From an uncultured Alphaproteobacteria bacterium (GTDB lineage Bacteria > Pseudomonadota > Alphaproteobacteria > Rickettsiales > UBA1997), in contig CAILUF010000146.1 in assembly GCA_903837365.1 (NCBI GenBank), forward strand, positions 1 through 9,117: a stretch of 9,117 nucleotides of DNA, written 5' to 3'. Positions 7,653 to 9,117 of this stretch are shown piece after piece; position 1 is the first letter of the stretch; each line of letters opens with the position of its first letter. A program made the position numbers and the translations under genes. The notes under the pieces were generated by a model. It worked only from the letters and a program-made list of their open reading frames with translations, made no database searches and was not told the DNA's origin.

Positions 7653-7657
7653 AAAAT

Positions 7658-9088
7658 ATGTCACAGCCTTTTCAACAAATATTTACCCCGCCAATACCAG
7701 ATCAATCCTCCGCAGAACAGCAGCTTTTTAATTTTATGAATAAAATTAACCAATGGTTAAAAATCGAAGCACAAAATAATCCCAGTAATTTACTTAATGT
7801 TCAAAATGCCACCAGATCAATCAATGAATGTTATTTAAAAAAGCAAGAAGTTTTAATATTGACTAATTTCCAACTTTCAACACTTCCGCCAGAAATCAAA
7901 ACTATGGTTAATTTAAAAAAAATATATTTAGATAATAATCTTTTTGAAAAAATACCATTAGAAATTTTTGGCTTGATTAACCTAGAGCTTCTAGTTTTAT
8001 CATCAAATAGGCTCAGTGAATTATCACCACAAATATCGCAATTAACCAGATTAAAAGAATTATATTTAGAAAAAAATCTTCTTAGAAATCTTCCAGTTCA
8101 TGAAATAAAAAAATTGAGAAATTTAAGACAATTAAGTATTTCACAAAATTTTATTGAGGAGAAACCTAAGTTAGATAGGAAAATTAGATTATATTGCGAT
8201 GGCAATCCTTTTTTAAAAAAAACATTTTTAACAAAATTAATAGAGCAATCGCAATTTAATAGTGAAGAAATGCAAACTGCTTTTGGAATCGTTTTGGGTT
8301 ATAGTAAACCACAAAATTATTTAAGTTCTTTTGGCAAATTTTATATTTATAATGATGAAAAACTTGAATCAAGATTTGAAGTTTTAACTATATTTTATAA
8401 AGAACTTGAACCATTTGATACAAGCCCTAAGGCTTCTGAATTGGTTCCTGAGTTCATTTCGCTATTTAATTATCTTGAAGAAACATTTTGGTGGGACAAA
8501 AATACTGAACATGACAAAATAAATTTATCGCGAGAATTAATAACGATCACTTCAGAAATTTTTGACAGAAGAGATAATATAGATTTTTTAATAAAAATTG
8601 AACAAATAGTTTTGAATAATTTAAAAAAAGCTCCCGAAATATTGACGGAAATTGATTCCAGAATCAAATATGAAAATGGTAATGTTTTAGTTATTTTATT
8701 TTTAAAAAATTTATGCTCCTTAAAAAATCTTGCCGATTTGTCTCAAATGACTAAAGAATCAGAACGACAAATCTTCGCGCAAGAAAGTGCTCTTGATCCT
8801 AGAGAATCGCAATCCAGAGAACTTGATCGAAGAGAATCGCAATCCAGAGAAGATTATTTAAGAGATGTGAGACCAAGAGCTAATTCACAACCTTACTTAT
8901 ATTCTTCAGCGTCTTTATATGCAACGCCAGCCGAAAGCCCATCTTTTTTAAGAATATCTACGCCATTGCGATCTTGGGCACCATCGCCTGCCCCACTTCC
9001 TGCACAATCTCCTGCTCCATCGCCATTGCCGATTTCTTCAAATTCAAAATCGTTGCAATCATCATCCTTAACTCCATCAAGGCAGTAA
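7658..9088 (+). CDS. Leucine-rich-repeat protein with Ser/Pro/Ala-rich tail, function unknown
   Basis: The 476-residue protein has no signal peptide or membrane helix. Residues 1-65 are a leader with a helical stretch (about 19-40). An LRR array runs from about 65 to 165, with roughly four 23-residue repeats built on LxxLPxEIxxLxNLxxLxLxxN: LSTLPPEI at 73-80, LKKIYLDNN at 86-94, LELLVLSSN at 109-117, LKELYLEKN at 132-140 and LRQLSISQN at 156-164. It is capped by LYCDGNPF at 178-185. Residues 186-365 look helical and match no family I recognise. Two tandem decapeptides follow (379-398), then a low-complexity tail with a Pro/Ala-rich stretch at 441-458. Only three Cys occur (58, 180, 353), and I see no NEL-type E3 ligase motif. 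Bacterial LRR proteins of this kind are often host-interaction factors, which is an inference here. All 25 Arg codons are AGA, AGG or CGA, unlike the housekeeping genes beside it. The stop is 29 bp from the window end. Confidence 0.8.
   Translation: MSQPFQQIFTPPIPDQSSAEQQLFNFMNKINQWLKIEAQNNPSNLLNVQNATRSINECYLKKQEVLILTNFQLSTLPPEIKTMVNLKKIYLDNNLFEKIPLEIFGLINLELLVLSSNRLSELSPQISQLTRLKELYLEKNLLRNLPVHEIKKLRNLRQLSISQNFIEEKPKLDRKIRLYCDGNPFLKKTFLTKLIEQSQFNSEEMQTAFGIVLGYSKPQNYLSSFGKFYIYNDEKLESRFEVLTIFYKELEPFDTSPKASELVPEFISLFNYLEETFWWDKNTEHDKINLSRELITITSEIFDRRDNIDFLIKIEQIVLNNLKKAPEILTEIDSRIKYENGNVLVILFLKNLCSLKNLADLSQMTKESERQIFAQESALDPRESQSRELDRRESQSREDYLRDVRPRANSQPYLYSSASLYATPAESPSFLRISTPLRSWAPSPAPLPAQSPAPSPLPISSNSKSLQSSSLTPSRQ
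8792..8851 (+). repeat. Two-copy 30-bp tandem repeat within the LRR gene
   Basis: Units 8792-8821 and 8822-8851 are identical at 28 of 30 positions; the only differences are the adjacent bases at 8799-8800 (CT) and 8829-8830 (GA). The unit is exactly ten codons and starts on a codon boundary, encoding LDPRESQSRE and then LDRRESQSRE (residues 379-398). The near identity at the DNA level suggests a recent duplication, and copy number may vary between strains without breaking the frame. Confidence 0.85.
8978..9031 (+). repeat. Pro/Ala/Ser-rich low-complexity coding segment
   Basis: Codons 441-458 encode alternating Pro with Ala, Ser, Leu and Gln, built from short SPAP and LPAQ-like units with related DNA (TCGCCTGCC and TCTCCTGCTCC variants). 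By count 34 of its 54 bases are G or C (63%), a sharp island in this AT-rich sequence. The segment is probably an extended, disordered linker or tail. Confidence 0.7.
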
Positions 9089-9117
9089 AATCTTAAAAAA
9101 AATAGAAAATTTTTAAA

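Noticed and set aside
8470..8667. Minus-strand open frame of 65 codons
   Set aside because: It is antisense within the LRR gene, with no motif or supporting signal.
8213..8752. NEL-type E3 ubiquitin ligase domain after the LRRs, as in IpaH-like effectors
   Set aside because: The region lacks the family's catalytic Cys-containing motif and is too short. The C180-D181 pair belongs to the LRR cap.
8792..8851. CRISPR-like repeat
   Set aside because: There are only two copies directly abutting without spacers, in frame inside a coding gene.

Overview
The window is a compact, very AT-rich stretch of bacterial chromosome, most likely from an alphaproteobacterium in or near the Rickettsiales. This placement rests on protein features compared with family members from memory, not on a database search. 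HemF stops right after the PPxxxW core and lacks the C-terminal extension of enterobacterial HemF. TyrRS carries H-A-G-S and K-M-G-K-T versions of its two signature motifs. The PfkB kinase closely follows the alphaproteobacterial adenosine-kinase-like pattern. None of the starts has a recognisable Shine-Dalgarno sequence.

Layout. On the minus strand, 111-980 encodes oxygen-dependent coproporphyrinogen III oxidase (hemF). A 105-bp gap separates it from a divergent plus-strand run at 1086-5855: tyrS, a PfkB/adenosine-kinase-like gene, murF and mraY. These four are spaced 24 bp, 2 bp and an 11-bp overlap (mraY starts with GTG), so they probably form one operon. After 130 bp with a weak AT-only inverted repeat comes a stand-alone citramalate synthase gene (cimA-like, 5986-7578). 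After another 79 bp comes a gene for a leucine-rich-repeat protein (7658-9088). It has an unrecognised middle region, a perfectly in-frame 30-bp tandem duplication and a Ser/Pro/Ala-rich tail. No tRNA, rRNA, CRISPR array, transposase or phage gene was seen, and no gap between genes exceeds 130 bp.

How the genes fit together. HemF makes protoporphyrinogen IX for haem. TyrRS charges tRNA-Tyr. The PfkB protein probably phosphorylates a nucleoside. MurF and MraY are consecutive steps of peptidoglycan precursor synthesis, so the organism probably makes a cell wall. The murF-mraY pair looks like a fragment of the dcw cluster, without murE and murD next to it. CimA would feed threonine-independent isoleucine synthesis, which is unexpected in a Rickettsiales-like genome.

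The most interesting gene is the LRR one. It has an LRR array without a signal peptide, a low-complexity tail, and arginine codon use (0 CGC/CGT in 25) unlike tyrS (9 in 16). It could be a lineage-specific host-interaction protein, but its function is unknown. I did not find a clearly new multi-gene system.
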